Assembly: GCF_030348505.1 (NCBI RefSeq)
Contig: NZ_JAUCFJ010000002.1
Span: 4,964,001-5,028,000, forward strand
DNA from: Lysinibacillus sp. G4S2
GTDB lineage: Bacteria; Bacillota; Bacilli; Bacillales_A; Planococcaceae
Reading direction: 5' to 3'
DNA length: 64,000 nt
The position numbers were made by a program, and so were the translations under genes. Below are positions 47,678 through 56,516 of the stretch, piece after piece. Numbering within the stretch: the stretch's first letter is position 1; each line of letters starts with the position of its first letter. The notes beneath the pieces were generated by a model, which saw nothing but the letters and a program-made list of their open reading frames with translations, made no database searches and was not told where the DNA came from.

Positions 47678-48838
47678 ATGAAAAAAGCAATTTTATTATT
47701 AATGTCTGTTCAATTCCTCGTCTACCTTGGATTTGGGATTATTATACCTGTTTTACCGGAGGTTGTGGTTCAGCAGAATTGGGATGATATACACGTAGGT
47801 GGCTTACTTACAGTGTACTCGCTTGCAAGTTTTTTCACTGCACCACTTTGGGGTATGCTGTCCGATAAGGTAGGTCGAAAACAACTTATATTAATGGGCC
47901 TGGTTGGTTTTAGCTTAAGCTTTATTATTTTTTCATTATTTATTGATAATCTAGCAATTCTATACGTCTCACGTGTTGTGGGTGGTTTATTCTCTGGCGC
48001 ACTGTATACAGCTGTAACAGGCTTTATAGCTGATATGTCGAGTGAGGAAGATCGCAATAAATACATGGGTCTCATGGGCATGTCCATCGGGCTTGGTTTT
48101 ATTTTCGGTCCAGCAATTGGTGGTATGCTCGGACACTATAGTATACAACTGCCATTTGTCGCTTCAGCAATACTAATTGCACTCTTATTTATTTATGCAA
48201 GTTTCGTCTTAAAAGAACCCGCTAAACGAAAAGATACAAATAAACGTGCAATTGTACCTAAGGGTGCCGGAAAAATGCTACAGTACCGTGTACGTTATTT
48301 ATTTGTCTTCTCATTTTTAGTAACTTTTATGCTGGCAGGAGTAGAAGCCACGTTCCAACTGTTCCAAATCGAACGAATTCAAATTACACCATTACAAATC
48401 GGTTATTTGTTTATGTTTAGTGGCTTTGTAGATGCAGCTATTCAAGGCGGTGTTGTTAGACGTATTAAAAACGGAAGCGAGACAACTTGGTTAATAGGTG
48501 CACAAATTGTCACAGCTATAGGTATGCTTTTATTCACTTTAACAGCTAACTTATTTATGGCTGGTCTTGCTCTTTGTGTCTTTACAGCTGGAAATGCACT
48601 TGCAAGAACAAGTGTCGTATCCCTTTCATCTAAAGAATCTGGTGGTCAATACGGGACTGCTGCAGGCCTTTCCTATTCAATGGATAACCTAGGTCGCATT
48701 CTCGGTCCTTTATTCTTCACTTGGCTATTTACAATGCAACCTAATTTAGGCTATTATACTTCCGCAGCAATAGCGGTCGTTTCAATAAGTTTAATTTATA
48801 TTTTTAAAGCTTCAAATAAATCTTTACGACTTGAATAA
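47678..48838 (+). CDS. MFS transporter, DHA1-type drug efflux family
   Basis: The 386-residue protein has twelve predicted transmembrane segments and the MFS loop motif GMLSDKVGRKQLILMG between segments 2 and 3. GLGFIFGPAIGGMLG in segment 5 is the antiporter motif C of drug efflux pumps. It resembles TetA/NorA-like and YkuC-like proteins. Substrate unknown. ATG 47678 follows CAGGGTG. No regulator gene is adjacent. Confidence 0.87.
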   Translation: MKKAILLLMSVQFLVYLGFGIIIPVLPEVVVQQNWDDIHVGGLLTVYSLASFFTAPLWGMLSDKVGRKQLILMGLVGFSLSFIIFSLFIDNLAILYVSRVVGGLFSGALYTAVTGFIADMSSEEDRNKYMGLMGMSIGLGFIFGPAIGGMLGHYSIQLPFVASAILIALLFIYASFVLKEPAKRKDTNKRAIVPKGAGKMLQYRVRYLFVFSFLVTFMLAGVEATFQLFQIERIQITPLQIGYLFMFSGFVDAAIQGGVVRRIKNGSETTWLIGAQIVTAIGMLLFTLTANLFMAGLALCVFTAGNALARTSVVSLSSKESGGQYGTAAGLSYSMDNLGRILGPLFFTWLFTMQPNLGYYTSAAIAVVSISLIYIFKASNKSLRLE

Positions 48839-48938
48839 TTTATTGTTAAAAACCGTAACTTAATAGTAAGTCGAAGTATATAGAATACGTCAAGGAATAT
48901 TTGGCTGCTGCTTAAAGCGTAATATCGGAGGGCTCTGC

Positions 48939-49730
48939 ATGAACAAAACAACAAATCTTTTACTTCCAAAAGAGCTAGAATCGTTTCGTTTTGAAATTGA
49001 AGATACACTTCTTTCAGCGATGATAATCACTCCCTACAAACGTTTAACTACGTTAACGGAAAGTAAATTTGCTGGGGAACCTTATTTACCCTATTACCGG
49101 ACATATCCGAAAGATATCACAGGTGAGTCTATGCGGCTATTAGCTCAAATTAACTTTGCAGAAATGCCACCATTAAAAGATTTCCCATCTCAGGGTATTC
49201 TGCAATTTTTTATTTCATCCAATATTTTCGTGAATGCTGATCATTATCATGAGGATATTTTCCAGCAATTTTATAAAATACGATATTACCCTACCGTAAA
49301 TTCCGAAGCGACAGTTCCAAGACTGGAGTTTTTAACACAAGCAGCAGATGATTGGTTCCCTATTCATCAGGAGTTAGCATTACAATTCCAGCCTATCCAA
49401 GAACCTGTTTCTGCTTTAGATTATCGTGCAATACACTATTTACCAAACTTAATTCCTTTACCAGAAGATGTTGATTTACAGGAGATTTATCTACAACATT
49501 TTTTAGGGGCTGGAGCTAAAATTGGTGGCTATGCCTATTTTTTAGAGGAGGATATTCGTCACCAATCACAGCTCCTCCAACGATATGATGTGCTGTTGCT
49601 CCAAATCGATTCTCATGACGAAATCGGTATTATGTGGGCAGATAGCGGGGTTGGTAAATTTTTCATCAATCGTGATAAGTTACTTCAAAGAGATTTTTCT
49701 GATATTTTATTTCAATGGGAGCATTATTAA
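48939..49730 (+). CDS. DUF1963 (YwqG-like) family protein
   Basis: The 263-residue protein has the DUF1963 features LLAQINFAEMPPL, GILQFFISS and, late in the chain, KIGGYAYFLEEDIRHQ followed by a strand-rich end (LLLQIDSHDEIGIMWADSGVGKFFI). B. subtilis YwqG belongs to this family; the biochemical role is not established. ATG 48939 follows GGAGGG. It is a single gene with its own terminator. Confidence 0.85.
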   Translation: MNKTTNLLLPKELESFRFEIEDTLLSAMIITPYKRLTTLTESKFAGEPYLPYYRTYPKDITGESMRLLAQINFAEMPPLKDFPSQGILQFFISSNIFVNADHYHEDIFQQFYKIRYYPTVNSEATVPRLEFLTQAADDWFPIHQELALQFQPIQEPVSALDYRAIHYLPNLIPLPEDVDLQEIYLQHFLGAGAKIGGYAYFLEEDIRHQSQLLQRYDVLLLQIDSHDEIGIMWADSGVGKFFINRDKLLQRDFSDILFQWEHY

Positions 49731-49770
49731 AAGGATTACCTCGTTCTAGTTTTCGAGGTAATCCTTTTCA
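49729..49770 (+). terminator. Terminator of the DUF1963 gene
   Basis: Perfect 15-base stem from 49729 to 49768 (core GGATTACCTCG) right after the stop. Confidence 0.9.
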
Positions 49771-49861
49771 AATACTTATTACAAATTTCATATCTTCTTT
49801 CCACCTGTAAAGTAAGCTATACTAAACATATTGCGAAAATATAGTAAAGGCAGGTGTAGGA

Positions 49862-51316
49862 ATGAGCATTTTTACAGTCGGATATACAGTACCTTTAATT
49901 ATGTTTATTAATATTTTAGCTGCGTTGGTAGTAATTTTTTTAGAACGTAAAGATCCCACTTCTACATGGGCATGGATTCTCGTACTATTTTTTATTCCAT
50001 TAGGTGGGTTTATTTTATACTTGCTGCTCGGACGACAACTACGAAAAAAGCATTTGTTCCGTTGGGAAGGGCGCAAAGATATTGGGATTGATAACCTCAT
50101 TAGCTATCAGAAAGAAGCAATTCGGGACGATACGTTCGACTTTCGTATCGAAAATGCGGAAAATTATAAAGAAATGATTTATATGCATCTTAAAACAAAT
50201 AATGCTGTATTAACGCAAGACAACCACATTGAGATTTTTGATGATGGTGCTGATAAATTTGAGCAGCTTCTTAAAGATATTGAAGCAGCAAAAGATCATA
50301 TTCACATTCAATATTATATTTTCCGTCTAGATGATTTAGGTACACGCATTGTTGATAAACTTACGAAAAAAGCTAAGCAAGGGGTAAAGGTACGACTCTT
50401 ATATGATGAAATGGGCTCACGGAATGTTAAAAAACGCCATTTCAAGGAATTACTTAATGCAGGTGGTGAAGTTGAAGTATTTTTCCCATCCATTTTGCCA
50501 CTGCTAAACCCTCGTTTAAATTTTAGAAATCACCGAAAAATCGTTGTTATTGATGGCCGTATTGGCTATATAGGTGGCTTTAATGTTGGGGATGAGTATC
50601 TTGGGCTACAGAAGAAGTTTGGCTATTGGAGAGATACACATTTACGTATTGAAGGTAGTGCGGTGCATCCATTACAAACACGTTTTTTACTTGATTGGAA
50701 TCAAGCATCCGCACAACAGAAAATGGGTTACTCAGACCGTTACTTCCCTGCTATCCCCAAAAAAGGCGATGTGGGATTACAAATCGTTTCAAGTGGACCC
50801 GATTCCGACTGGGAACAAATTAAAATTGGCTACTTAAAGCTTATTAATATGGCCCAAAAATACATTTATATCCAAACGCCGTATTTTATACCCGATGTTA
50901 GTTTTTTAGATGCCATTAAAATCGCGACGCTATCAGGCATTGATGTAAGAATCATGATTCCAAATAAGCCTGATCATATGTTTGTTTACTGGGCTACATA
51001 CTCATACGTTGGACAATTATTGCGCGCAGGAGCAAAAGTTTATATTTATGAAAAGGGCTTTATTCATGCTAAAGCGATTATTATTGACGATGAAGCATCT
51101 ACAGTCGGAACCGCAAACCTTGACGTGCGAAGTTTCAGCTTAAACTTCGAAGTAAATGCCTTTATTTATGACTCAAAGATTTCCCATCAGCTTGCTGAGC
51201 TGTTTGAAAAGGATATTTTCGATTGTACTGAATTAACTTGGGAAATGTACCAAAATCGTTCTACACTCATTAAGTTTAAAGAATCAATTTCACGTTTATT
51301 AACGCCTATCTTGTAG
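49862..51316 (+). CDS. cls: Cardiolipin synthase
   Basis: The 484-residue membrane enzyme of the phospholipase D superfamily joins two phosphatidylglycerol molecules into cardiolipin. Two N-terminal transmembrane helices (residues 5-60), then two HKD motifs: NHRKIVVIDGRIGYIGGFN and HAKAIIIDDEASTVGTANLD. ATG 49862 has AGGTGTAGG upstream. Single gene with a strong terminator shared with the facing carboxypeptidase gene. Confidence 0.94.
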   Translation: MSIFTVGYTVPLIMFINILAALVVIFLERKDPTSTWAWILVLFFIPLGGFILYLLLGRQLRKKHLFRWEGRKDIGIDNLISYQKEAIRDDTFDFRIENAENYKEMIYMHLKTNNAVLTQDNHIEIFDDGADKFEQLLKDIEAAKDHIHIQYYIFRLDDLGTRIVDKLTKKAKQGVKVRLLYDEMGSRNVKKRHFKELLNAGGEVEVFFPSILPLLNPRLNFRNHRKIVVIDGRIGYIGGFNVGDEYLGLQKKFGYWRDTHLRIEGSAVHPLQTRFLLDWNQASAQQKMGYSDRYFPAIPKKGDVGLQIVSSGPDSDWEQIKIGYLKLINMAQKYIYIQTPYFIPDVSFLDAIKIATLSGIDVRIMIPNKPDHMFVYWATYSYVGQLLRAGAKVYIYEKGFIHAKAIIIDDEASTVGTANLDVRSFSLNFEVNAFIYDSKISHQLAELFEKDIFDCTELTWEMYQNRSTLIKFKESISRLLTPIL

Positions 51317-51323
51317 GGCACAG

Positions 51324-51380
51324 AAAAAGGAAGAGAGCTAGTTCATTACTAAATAATGAACAGCTCTCTTCCCTTTTTTT
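51324..51380. terminator. Bidirectional terminator between cls and the carboxypeptidase gene
   Basis: Long stem starting GGAAGAGAGCT (51329) and closing AGCTCTCTTCC (51372), with inner GTTCATTA/TAATGAAC pairing and a T tail. Confidence 0.9.
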
Positions 51381-52152
51381 ATTTCACACCTAAATATTCT
51401 TCTAATGTGATATTTTGTTTTTTAATTTCTTTTGCCTTGTCTATGCCAACATAACGGTAATGCCATGACTCATACATATAACCCGTGATGTCCTCTTTAT
51501 CTTTTGGGAATCGTAAAATAAAGCCGAAGTCTTGAGCATTCGTCATTAGCCATTGACCAGCTGGCGTTTCACCGAATTCCTCAGTCAACCATAAATCTTC
51601 TTTGCCACGCTCTCCAATATCAAAGGCTAAGCCAGTTTGATGTTCTGAGTATCCTGGTCGTGCACTATAGCGATCAGCGGCAGCCTGTCCATCACGGTTA
51701 ACATAGTTATTATATAATTTTGTTTGATAATCAAAAGACCGATAGCCACTAAATGCCGCTAAATCAAACCCTTGTTGTTTTGCTGCAGCCAACATTTTAT
51801 CTAGAGCTTGACGTGCCTCTGGATTCTCTCCAGGTGCAAAGGTAGATGGTAGTGGATATATTTTATTGGCTAGTAAAACACCATTAATATATGTCGGATC
51901 AGTTGGTAACGTTTGGTTTGGTAAATAGCCATTCTCATCCGGCTGTTGCTCAGGTTTTACAGGTTTTTCTGTTGTTTTTTCCGGTTTTTCCGTTGCAAGC
52001 GAGTCTTTTTCAGTTTGCTCTGTTGTAGGTTGTTGCTCATCTGATGCCTTGCTTTTTTGGTTATTTTTATAATTATAAACTACAAAAATAGATACAATTA
52101 GCGCCACTGAAATACAAGCACCAACGATGAGTGGTAGACGTTTGTTTTTCAC
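51379..52152 (-). CDS. VanY-type D-alanyl-D-alanine carboxypeptidase (YodJ-like)
   Basis: The 257-residue membrane-anchored peptidase trims the terminal D-Ala of cell wall peptides. One N-terminal transmembrane segment, a Thr/Glu/Lys/Pro-rich linker (residues 35-75), then a VanY/M15B domain: FSGYRSFDYQ, SEHQTGLAFDIG with His and Asp zinc ligands, and ESWHYRYVG with the last His. GTG 52152 follows AAAAGGGG; the upstream frame from 52179 has no site. Confidence 0.92.
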   Translation of the reverse strand: MKNKRLPLIVGACISVALIVSIFVVYNYKNNQKSKASDEQQPTTEQTEKDSLATEKPEKTTEKPVKPEQQPDENGYLPNQTLPTDPTYINGVLLANKIYPLPSTFAPGENPEARQALDKMLAAAKQQGFDLAAFSGYRSFDYQTKLYNNYVNRDGQAAADRYSARPGYSEHQTGLAFDIGERGKEDLWLTEEFGETPAGQWLMTNAQDFGFILRFPKDKEDITGYMYESWHYRYVGIDKAKEIKKQNITLEEYLGVK

Positions 52153-52288
52153 TATTTTTACCCCTTTTAAAGTTATCAAGTACTACAAGATTAATTCTTT
52201 AGTACCGATTACAGTTATACTTTATTGGTATAGTTTCATTTTAGCACTGTTCACAATTTAAGGTGTAGTAGATTTTAAAATAAATCAG

Positions 52289-52537
52289 TTAGTCTGTGAC
52301 AATAGTAATCAACACTACTATAGAAGCAATCGTGAAAAAGATTGCCATGTACTTCATCCATTTTGCCTCTTTTATATAGCCTTGCTCTTTAAAACTTTTA
52401 GCCCTAAAACCATTCGATAGAGCAAACATAATAGTCATTGCAAATACCGCAAAACTAAAGTTACCCATGATCATAAATACAATAGCTGCAACACTAAAAA
52501 CCGCGACTAGAATAGATGGTAGCCACTTTTTGTTCAT
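52289..52537 (-). CDS. Small membrane protein, unknown
   Basis: The 82-residue protein has three hydrophobic segments (about 5-25, 27-45 and 62-80) separated by FRAKSFKEQGYIKEAKWMK, a charged loop. ATG 52537 has AGGAGGACAG upstream, so it is well supported as a gene. I cannot name the family. It lies downstream of yidC but beyond that gene's terminator. Confidence 0.7.
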   Translation of the reverse strand: MNKKWLPSILVAVFSVAAIVFMIMGNFSFAVFAMTIMFALSNGFRAKSFKEQGYIKEAKWMKYMAIFFTIASIVVLITIVTD

Positions 52538-52551
52538 CTTGCTGTCCTCCT

Positions 52552-52581
52552 AAAAAAATCGAGGCTACATAGGCGCCTCGA
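52552..52581 (-). terminator. Terminator of yidC
   Basis: TCGAGGC/GCCTCGA (52559-52565 and 52575-52581) followed on the minus strand by TTTTTTT. Confidence 0.88.
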
Positions 52582-52592
52582 CATAAATTATT

Positions 52593-53354
52593 TTATGATT
52601 TTGCTTTATCCGGATGCTCCGAATAGTATTTTCGACCGATATACGTTTGAAGAATCAATAGTGCACCGCTGACAGACCAGTAAAGTGGTAAAGCCGCCAT
52701 CGATGACATCGAGATAAAGACGATCATAATTGGTGAAATATAAATAAACATTTTCATTTGTGCTTTTTGTTGCTCAGGGACTGTCCATAATGACACACGT
52801 GCTTGAACTAAATATACAATACCCGCGATAATTGTCATAGCGATATCAGGTGAACCTAAGCTAAACCATAAAAACTCATGCGATTTCACATCTGCAGAAT
52901 ATAAAATAGAGAAATAAAGACCCATGATAATAGGCATTTGAATTAACATTGGTAAACAACCCATATTGAGTGGATTGATGCCATGTTTTTGATATAATGC
53001 CATCATTTCTTGCTGATACTGCATTTGTTCTTCTTTTGTCTTTGCTTCCTTCATTTTTTTCTGGACAGCTTCCATTTCAGGCTTAAACGCATCCATCTTC
53101 GTTTTCATCAATTGTTGCGAACGATAATTTTTCAACATAATCGGCATTAAAATTAAACGAACAAGGACCGTAATAGCGATGATTGCTAAACCATAGTTAC
53201 CTGAAAAAATGGTTTTACTGAAAAATTCCAGTAAAAATTCCATAGGTTTTACAAAAAGACCATAGAAAAAACCTTCTTTGTCTTGCACAGCTTGACAGCC
53301 ACTAAGAACAAAAACGACAAGTCCAAGCATTGAAAATAGCTTCAATTTTTTCAT
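52593..53354 (-). CDS. yidC: YidC/OxaA/SpoIIIJ membrane protein insertase (lipoprotein type)
   Basis: The 253-residue protein inserts proteins into the cytoplasmic membrane. Signal peptide with lipobox (VFVLSGC), then five transmembrane segments. The hydrophilic-groove Arg is in TVLVRLILMPI, the cytoplasmic hairpin is MKTKMDAFKPEMEAVQKKMK, and INPLMGCLP-like NPLNMGCLPMLIQMPI is typical. B. subtilis has two such genes; which one this matches is not clear. No MifM-like leader peptide gene was found upstream. Confidence 0.93.
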   Translation of the reverse strand: MKKLKLFSMLGLVVFVLSGCQAVQDKEGFFYGLFVKPMEFLLEFFSKTIFSGNYGLAIIAITVLVRLILMPIMLKNYRSQQLMKTKMDAFKPEMEAVQKKMKEAKTKEEQMQYQQEMMALYQKHGINPLNMGCLPMLIQMPIIMGLYFSILYSADVKSHEFLWFSLGSPDIAMTIIAGIVYLVQARVSLWTVPEQQKAQMKMFIYISPIMIVFISMSSMAALPLYWSVSGALLILQTYIGRKYYSEHPDKAKS

Positions 53355-53452
53355 TTTTCCACCTACTATTATTTATCAACTAAATTGAAGTATACCTTAT
53401 AAGGTCTATCTTTATCAAATAGCAAGTGCTACTAATTACATTGTTATGCACA

Positions 53453-53494
53453 TAAAAAAGATGCGAGCTTTAGCATCGCTAATACGTCCGCATC
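53453..53494 (-). terminator. Terminator after the AraC-type gene
   Basis: Outer stem GATGCG/CGCATC (53460-53465 and 53489-53494) with an inner GCGATGC segment, T run on the minus strand (53453-53459). Confidence 0.7.
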
Positions 53495-53559
53495 CTATTT
53501 ATTCATCTTATTTATAACCCATTGTGAATAATACTAAGTATACTTCTTGGCTATCAACT

Positions 53560-53704
53560 ATACTTCGGCATAATTGCGTGTGCTTAGTCCTGCCATGAAG
53601 GCCGACACGATTCGGTCACTCAGACGTTTTCACAGGATGTGAAGTTCTTAGCCCGAGTTCCTCTATTTCAGCGGATGTTTGGACACCCGCTGAAATAAGT
53701 TAAA
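53560..53704 (-). repeat. Composite repeat with module A in reverse, reaching a stop codon
   Basis: TCGGCATAATTGCGTGTGC (like 61136 and 63430), then in reverse GGCTAAGAACTTCACATCC and TGTGAAAACGTC, a degenerate module A, and CCCGCTGAAATAAGTTAAA. ATTTCAGCGG/CCCGCTGAAAT is a hairpin at 53664-53695. The last bases are the stop codon of the AraC-type gene. Confidence 0.6.
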
Positions 53705-54506
53705 CGTTTTGAAGCTCAGACTCCGCCATCTCAAAACGATAAAACTCATGATGAAGCTCGTCTCGGAAATGTTTGGGTGTTACCCCAGTATATTTTTTAA
53801 AGATACGGGTAAAATAGCTTTGGTTACAGAAATGGAATTGATCTGAAATAGAAGTAATACTTTTATTTGTGTGCCTTAGATAGTATTGAGATTCTTCTAC
53901 TCGACGAACATTTAAGTATTCAACTAGTGTAATACCAACATGTTCTCTAAAAATACGTGATAAGTGACTAGTACTTATATGGAAATTATGTGCAATACTC
54001 TCCACTGTTAAGTCATTTTCCAATTCATCATTGATATACATAATCACTTTATTAACGGTCTGGTGGCGGAAAGTCGGTTGCTTGCGATCTGCAATAAAAT
54101 AGACAAAGAAATCAATTAGATCATCAGCAAATTGTAAAAATTCTGCGTCTTTCATCTGATTTTCAATCATATCATTACAAGCAATGTTAAAAGCAAACGC
54201 TTTCTTCGAAGGTACTTGGTTGTCTAGCAATTTACGAGCAACAATTGACGACAAAACAGAAAAATAACTTCGAACAATTTTAATGACTTGTTTGCCAAAA
54301 CGTATTGAAAGAATATCAATTAATTCATGCAAAGATTTCTTAGCCTTTGCAGATTCTAAATGGTAAATTTCAAATATTAATTTCGACTCAATATTAAAAA
54401 ATTCTTCTACTCCGATGTATTGGTTAATGCTATCGATTTCCTGGAAGTATCTTTTTGATATCGTTTCTGACATAGAATGTTGATGTAGTTGCATAATCTT
54501 CCCCAT
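53700..54506 (-). CDS. AraC family transcriptional regulator
   Basis: The 268-residue protein has two C-terminal helix-turn-helix units (TVESIAHNFHISTSHLSRIF and SITSISDQFHFCNQSYFTRI), ending in the AraC signature FKKYTGVTPKHFRDE. The N-terminal 160 residues are helical and of no family I recognise, so the ligand is unknown. ATG 54506 (GAGGAAAG upstream) and ATG 54494 (GGGGAAG upstream) are both possible starts. No obvious target gene is adjacent; the 490-base gap to the right is AT-rich. Confidence 0.88.
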   Translation of the reverse strand: MGKIMQLHQHSMSETISKRYFQEIDSINQYIGVEEFFNIESKLIFEIYHLESAKAKKSLHELIDILSIRFGKQVIKIVRSYFSVLSSIVARKLLDNQVPSKKAFAFNIACNDMIENQMKDAEFLQFADDLIDFFVYFIADRKQPTFRHQTVNKVIMYINDELENDLTVESIAHNFHISTSHLSRIFREHVGITLVEYLNVRRVEESQYYLRHTNKSITSISDQFHFCNQSYFTRIFKKYTGVTPKHFRDELHHEFYRFEMAESELQNV

Positions 54507-54983
54507 CTTTCCTCAGATTGCCCGAATTACTTTCAAAAATTTCGACATCAATCTACTTATACCAAATAAGAAAATAGTTTTCCTTATTGATCATATAAAT
54601 TGAGTCCTATTTCACAATTATATATCGAATATAACTTAAAAATAACCCAACTAAACCATCTGTTTACAAAAAAAATTGACTATACAGTGAATTTTACCAT
54701 ATTCTGCGATTTTCTTTCAACCACATTTTGTCTTTCTCTCTAGTGCTAATTTATCATATATGCATAGTAGAAACCTCGTAAACTTATTTCTCACAATTAG
54801 ATTTTACCATATACATATCAAAATAAATTAGTAATCATTTAAAATATATTACAAATTATGCAAGTTGTTTTACGCCTATTTTTTTCATCAATCGACATTT
54901 CTCTTTTTTATTCCGAAATCTTCTCTATATAATTTATACGAATATGTAGTAAAATAGATGATAATACTATTTTTAAAAGTTTA
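54507..54983. other. AT-rich gene-free stretch
   Basis: Divergent upstream region of the AraC-type and LytTR-type genes. TATAAT at 54928-54933 could be a -10 box for the LytTR gene but lacks a convincing -35. I see no repeat or structured RNA. Confidence 0.4.
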
Positions 54984-54998
54984 GACGAGGTGTTAATA

Positions 54999-55649
54999 GT
55001 GGATCCAAAACAGATAGAAGAAATTATGGAAATTATTAAGGAATTCTTCCCTGAGAATACTTCCATCGCAATTTCCGATACAAACGAATACTTGTATTAC
55101 CAACCGAGCAAGAAAGTTGATTTAAAAATTAAGCCTGGCGACCCAATTAAAGAAGGTTCAGCAGCTCACAAAGCATTAAGCTATGGGCAAAAGATAAGCT
55201 CTTACATTGAACCTGATGTATTTGGTATAGCATATTACGGCATGAGTATTCCTTTAATGGAAGAAGGCGAAACTAAGGGTGCTATTACTGCTATCTTCCC
55301 GCAAAAGCCGTCAGCATTTTTAACGAACTACATTACTATTAAAATTGACGATTGCTGGTACCCAATCAAACATGATCAAGTCATTTATCTTGAAACACAG
55401 CTCCGAAAAACATTTGTTAAAACAATGAGTCGTGAAGGTTATCACCGTTTAAACCTAAGTGATTTAGAGCTATTTTTAGCACCTGACTCGTTTATACGTT
55501 GTCACCGCTCTTATATCGTTAACATTGACTACATTGATGAAATTCAACCAGATTCACATTCAACGTTTTTATTAATCATGAAAGACGGTACTCGTATTCC
55601 TGTTAGCCAACGCTACGCAAGTTACTTCCGTCGTTCTTTAGGTTTCTAA
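54999..55649 (+). CDS. LytTR DNA-binding regulator with PAS-like sensor part
   Basis: The 216-residue protein has a C-terminal LytTR domain from about residue 110: YLETQLRKTFVKTMSREGYH, FIRCHRSYIVNIDYIDEI and DGTRIPVSQRYASYFRR. The N-terminal 100 residues look like a small-molecule sensor (SIAISDTNEYLYYQPSKKVD) rather than a response-regulator receiver; no phosphorylatable Asp pattern is seen. GTG 54999 sits six bases after GAGGTG; GTG 54990 is inside that site. The next gene on the same strand is the CoA-transferase at 56517, a possible target, but the repeat array lies between. Confidence 0.87.
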   Translation: MDPKQIEEIMEIIKEFFPENTSIAISDTNEYLYYQPSKKVDLKIKPGDPIKEGSAAHKALSYGQKISSYIEPDVFGIAYYGMSIPLMEEGETKGAITAIFPQKPSAFLTNYITIKIDDCWYPIKHDQVIYLETQLRKTFVKTMSREGYHRLNLSDLELFLAPDSFIRCHRSYIVNIDYIDEIQPDSHSTFLLIMKDGTRIPVSQRYASYFRRSLGF

Positions 55650-55657
55650 TTTTTTAT

Positions 55658-55705
55658 AAGTACAGCGAGCATTTTCTTATTCAAATGTTCGCTGTACTTT
55701 TTTGC
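55658..55705 (+). terminator. Terminator of the LytTR gene
   Basis: Stem AAGTACAGCGAGCATTT/AAATGTTCGCTGTACTT (55658-55674 and 55683-55699) with one mismatch, then TTTTTT. Confidence 0.9.
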
Positions 55706-55721
55706 TTACTGAAACGACGAA

Positions 55722-55770
55722 GGCTAAAGTCATCACGTCCTTTGATAACGCCTTCGTGACCAACATCGTG
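55722..55770 (+). repeat. Module A of the dispersed repeat, leading into the tandem array
   Basis: GGCTAAAGTCATCACGTCC, TTTGATAACGCCTTCGTG and ACCAACATCG match 61200-61244 almost base for base. ATCAC and GTGAT-like halves could form a hairpin. Confidence 0.8.
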
Positions 55771-55778
55771 TGGTTTTT

Positions 55779-56223
55779 CTGTGCGAAAGCGAAGCGGCAG
55801 CAACATGTTTTCGTCTGTGCGAAAGCGAAGCGGCAGCAACATTTTTTTGTCTGTGCGAAAGCGAAGCGGCAGCAACATTTTTTGTCTGTGCGAAAGCGAA
55901 GCGGCAGCAACATTTTGTCTGTGCGAAAGCGAAGCGGCAGCAACATTTTTTTGTCTGTGCGAAAGCGAAGCGGCAGCAACATTTTTGTCTGTGCGAAAGC
56001 GAAGCGGCAGCAACATTTTTGTCTGTGCGAAAGCGAAGCAGCAGCAACATTTTTGTCTGTGCGAAAGCGAAGCGGCAGCAACATTTTTTGTCTGTGCGAA
56101 AGCGAAGCGGCAGCAACATTTTTTGTCTGTGCGAAAGCGAAGCGGCAGCAACATTTTTGTCTGTGCGAAAGCGAAGCGGCAGCAACATTTTTTTGTCTGT
56201 GCGAAAGCGAAGCGGCAGCAACA
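55779..56223 (+). repeat. Thirteen-copy tandem array of module C
   Basis: A 27-28 base unit begins CTGTGCGAAAGCGAAGCG and ends GCAGCAACAT. It occurs at 55779, 55815, 55851, 55886, 55919, 55955, 55989, 56023, 56057, 56092, 56127, 56161 and 56197. Twelve of the units are identical over the core; the one at 56023 has AGCAGC for GCGGC-type bases. Between units are only 5-8 bases, all T-rich and ending GT. All frames on both strands are largely open, but this is a by-product of the repeat; no ribosome binding site precedes them. After the array comes AAAGCACCCAG, a fragment of module D. Confidence 0.97.
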
Positions 56224-56516
56224 AAGCACCCAGCTACCCCCTCGTTATGTTGTTGAGCCTTTTTAAAGGAAATTCTTTTAAAAAATATTACAGTTCTACA
56301 TTAAAACGTTTTCTCTGTCGAAAATTCAATTTTATGCTCATTTTTCCTATTTTTACTCATTTTAATGCTTTTTCTAAAGTTTTTGTGACAAATTGGTGAT
56401 AATATTATTCAAATGGTTGGAGTCATACTACAACCGAATAAACAGAAAATTCTTACAAAACTTTTTCCAGTTTTGTAATCGGTTTCCATCAATATTTTTT
56501 AGGGGAGGATTTTTTA
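56224..56516 (+). other. Leader region of the CoA-transferase gene
   Basis: AT-rich. GATAATATTATTC near 56398 is a possible -10 region, but the -35 is unclear. The catabolite-type operator at 56474 is the only site I can support. Confidence 0.4.
56474..56487 (+). promoter_or_regulatory. Candidate cre site (CcpA operator)
   Basis: TGTAATCGGTTTCC matches the TGWAANCGNTNWCA consensus at 13 of 14 positions. It lies 30 bases before the start of the acetyl-CoA hydrolase/transferase gene, a carbon-overflow function for which CcpA control would make sense. Confidence 0.45.

Noticed and set aside
53355-53460. MifM-like regulatory peptide upstream of yidC
   Set aside because: No small frame with a ribosome binding site and hydrophobic segment is present in the short upstream region.
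55779-56223. CRISPR array
   Set aside because: The repeats are regular, but the spacers are only 5-8 bases, T-rich and not unique, and no cas genes are near.
55677-56399. Several 135-209 residue open frames on both strands across the tandem array
   Set aside because: All come from the repeated unit, which lacks stops in several frames; no ribosome binding site or start context supports any of them.
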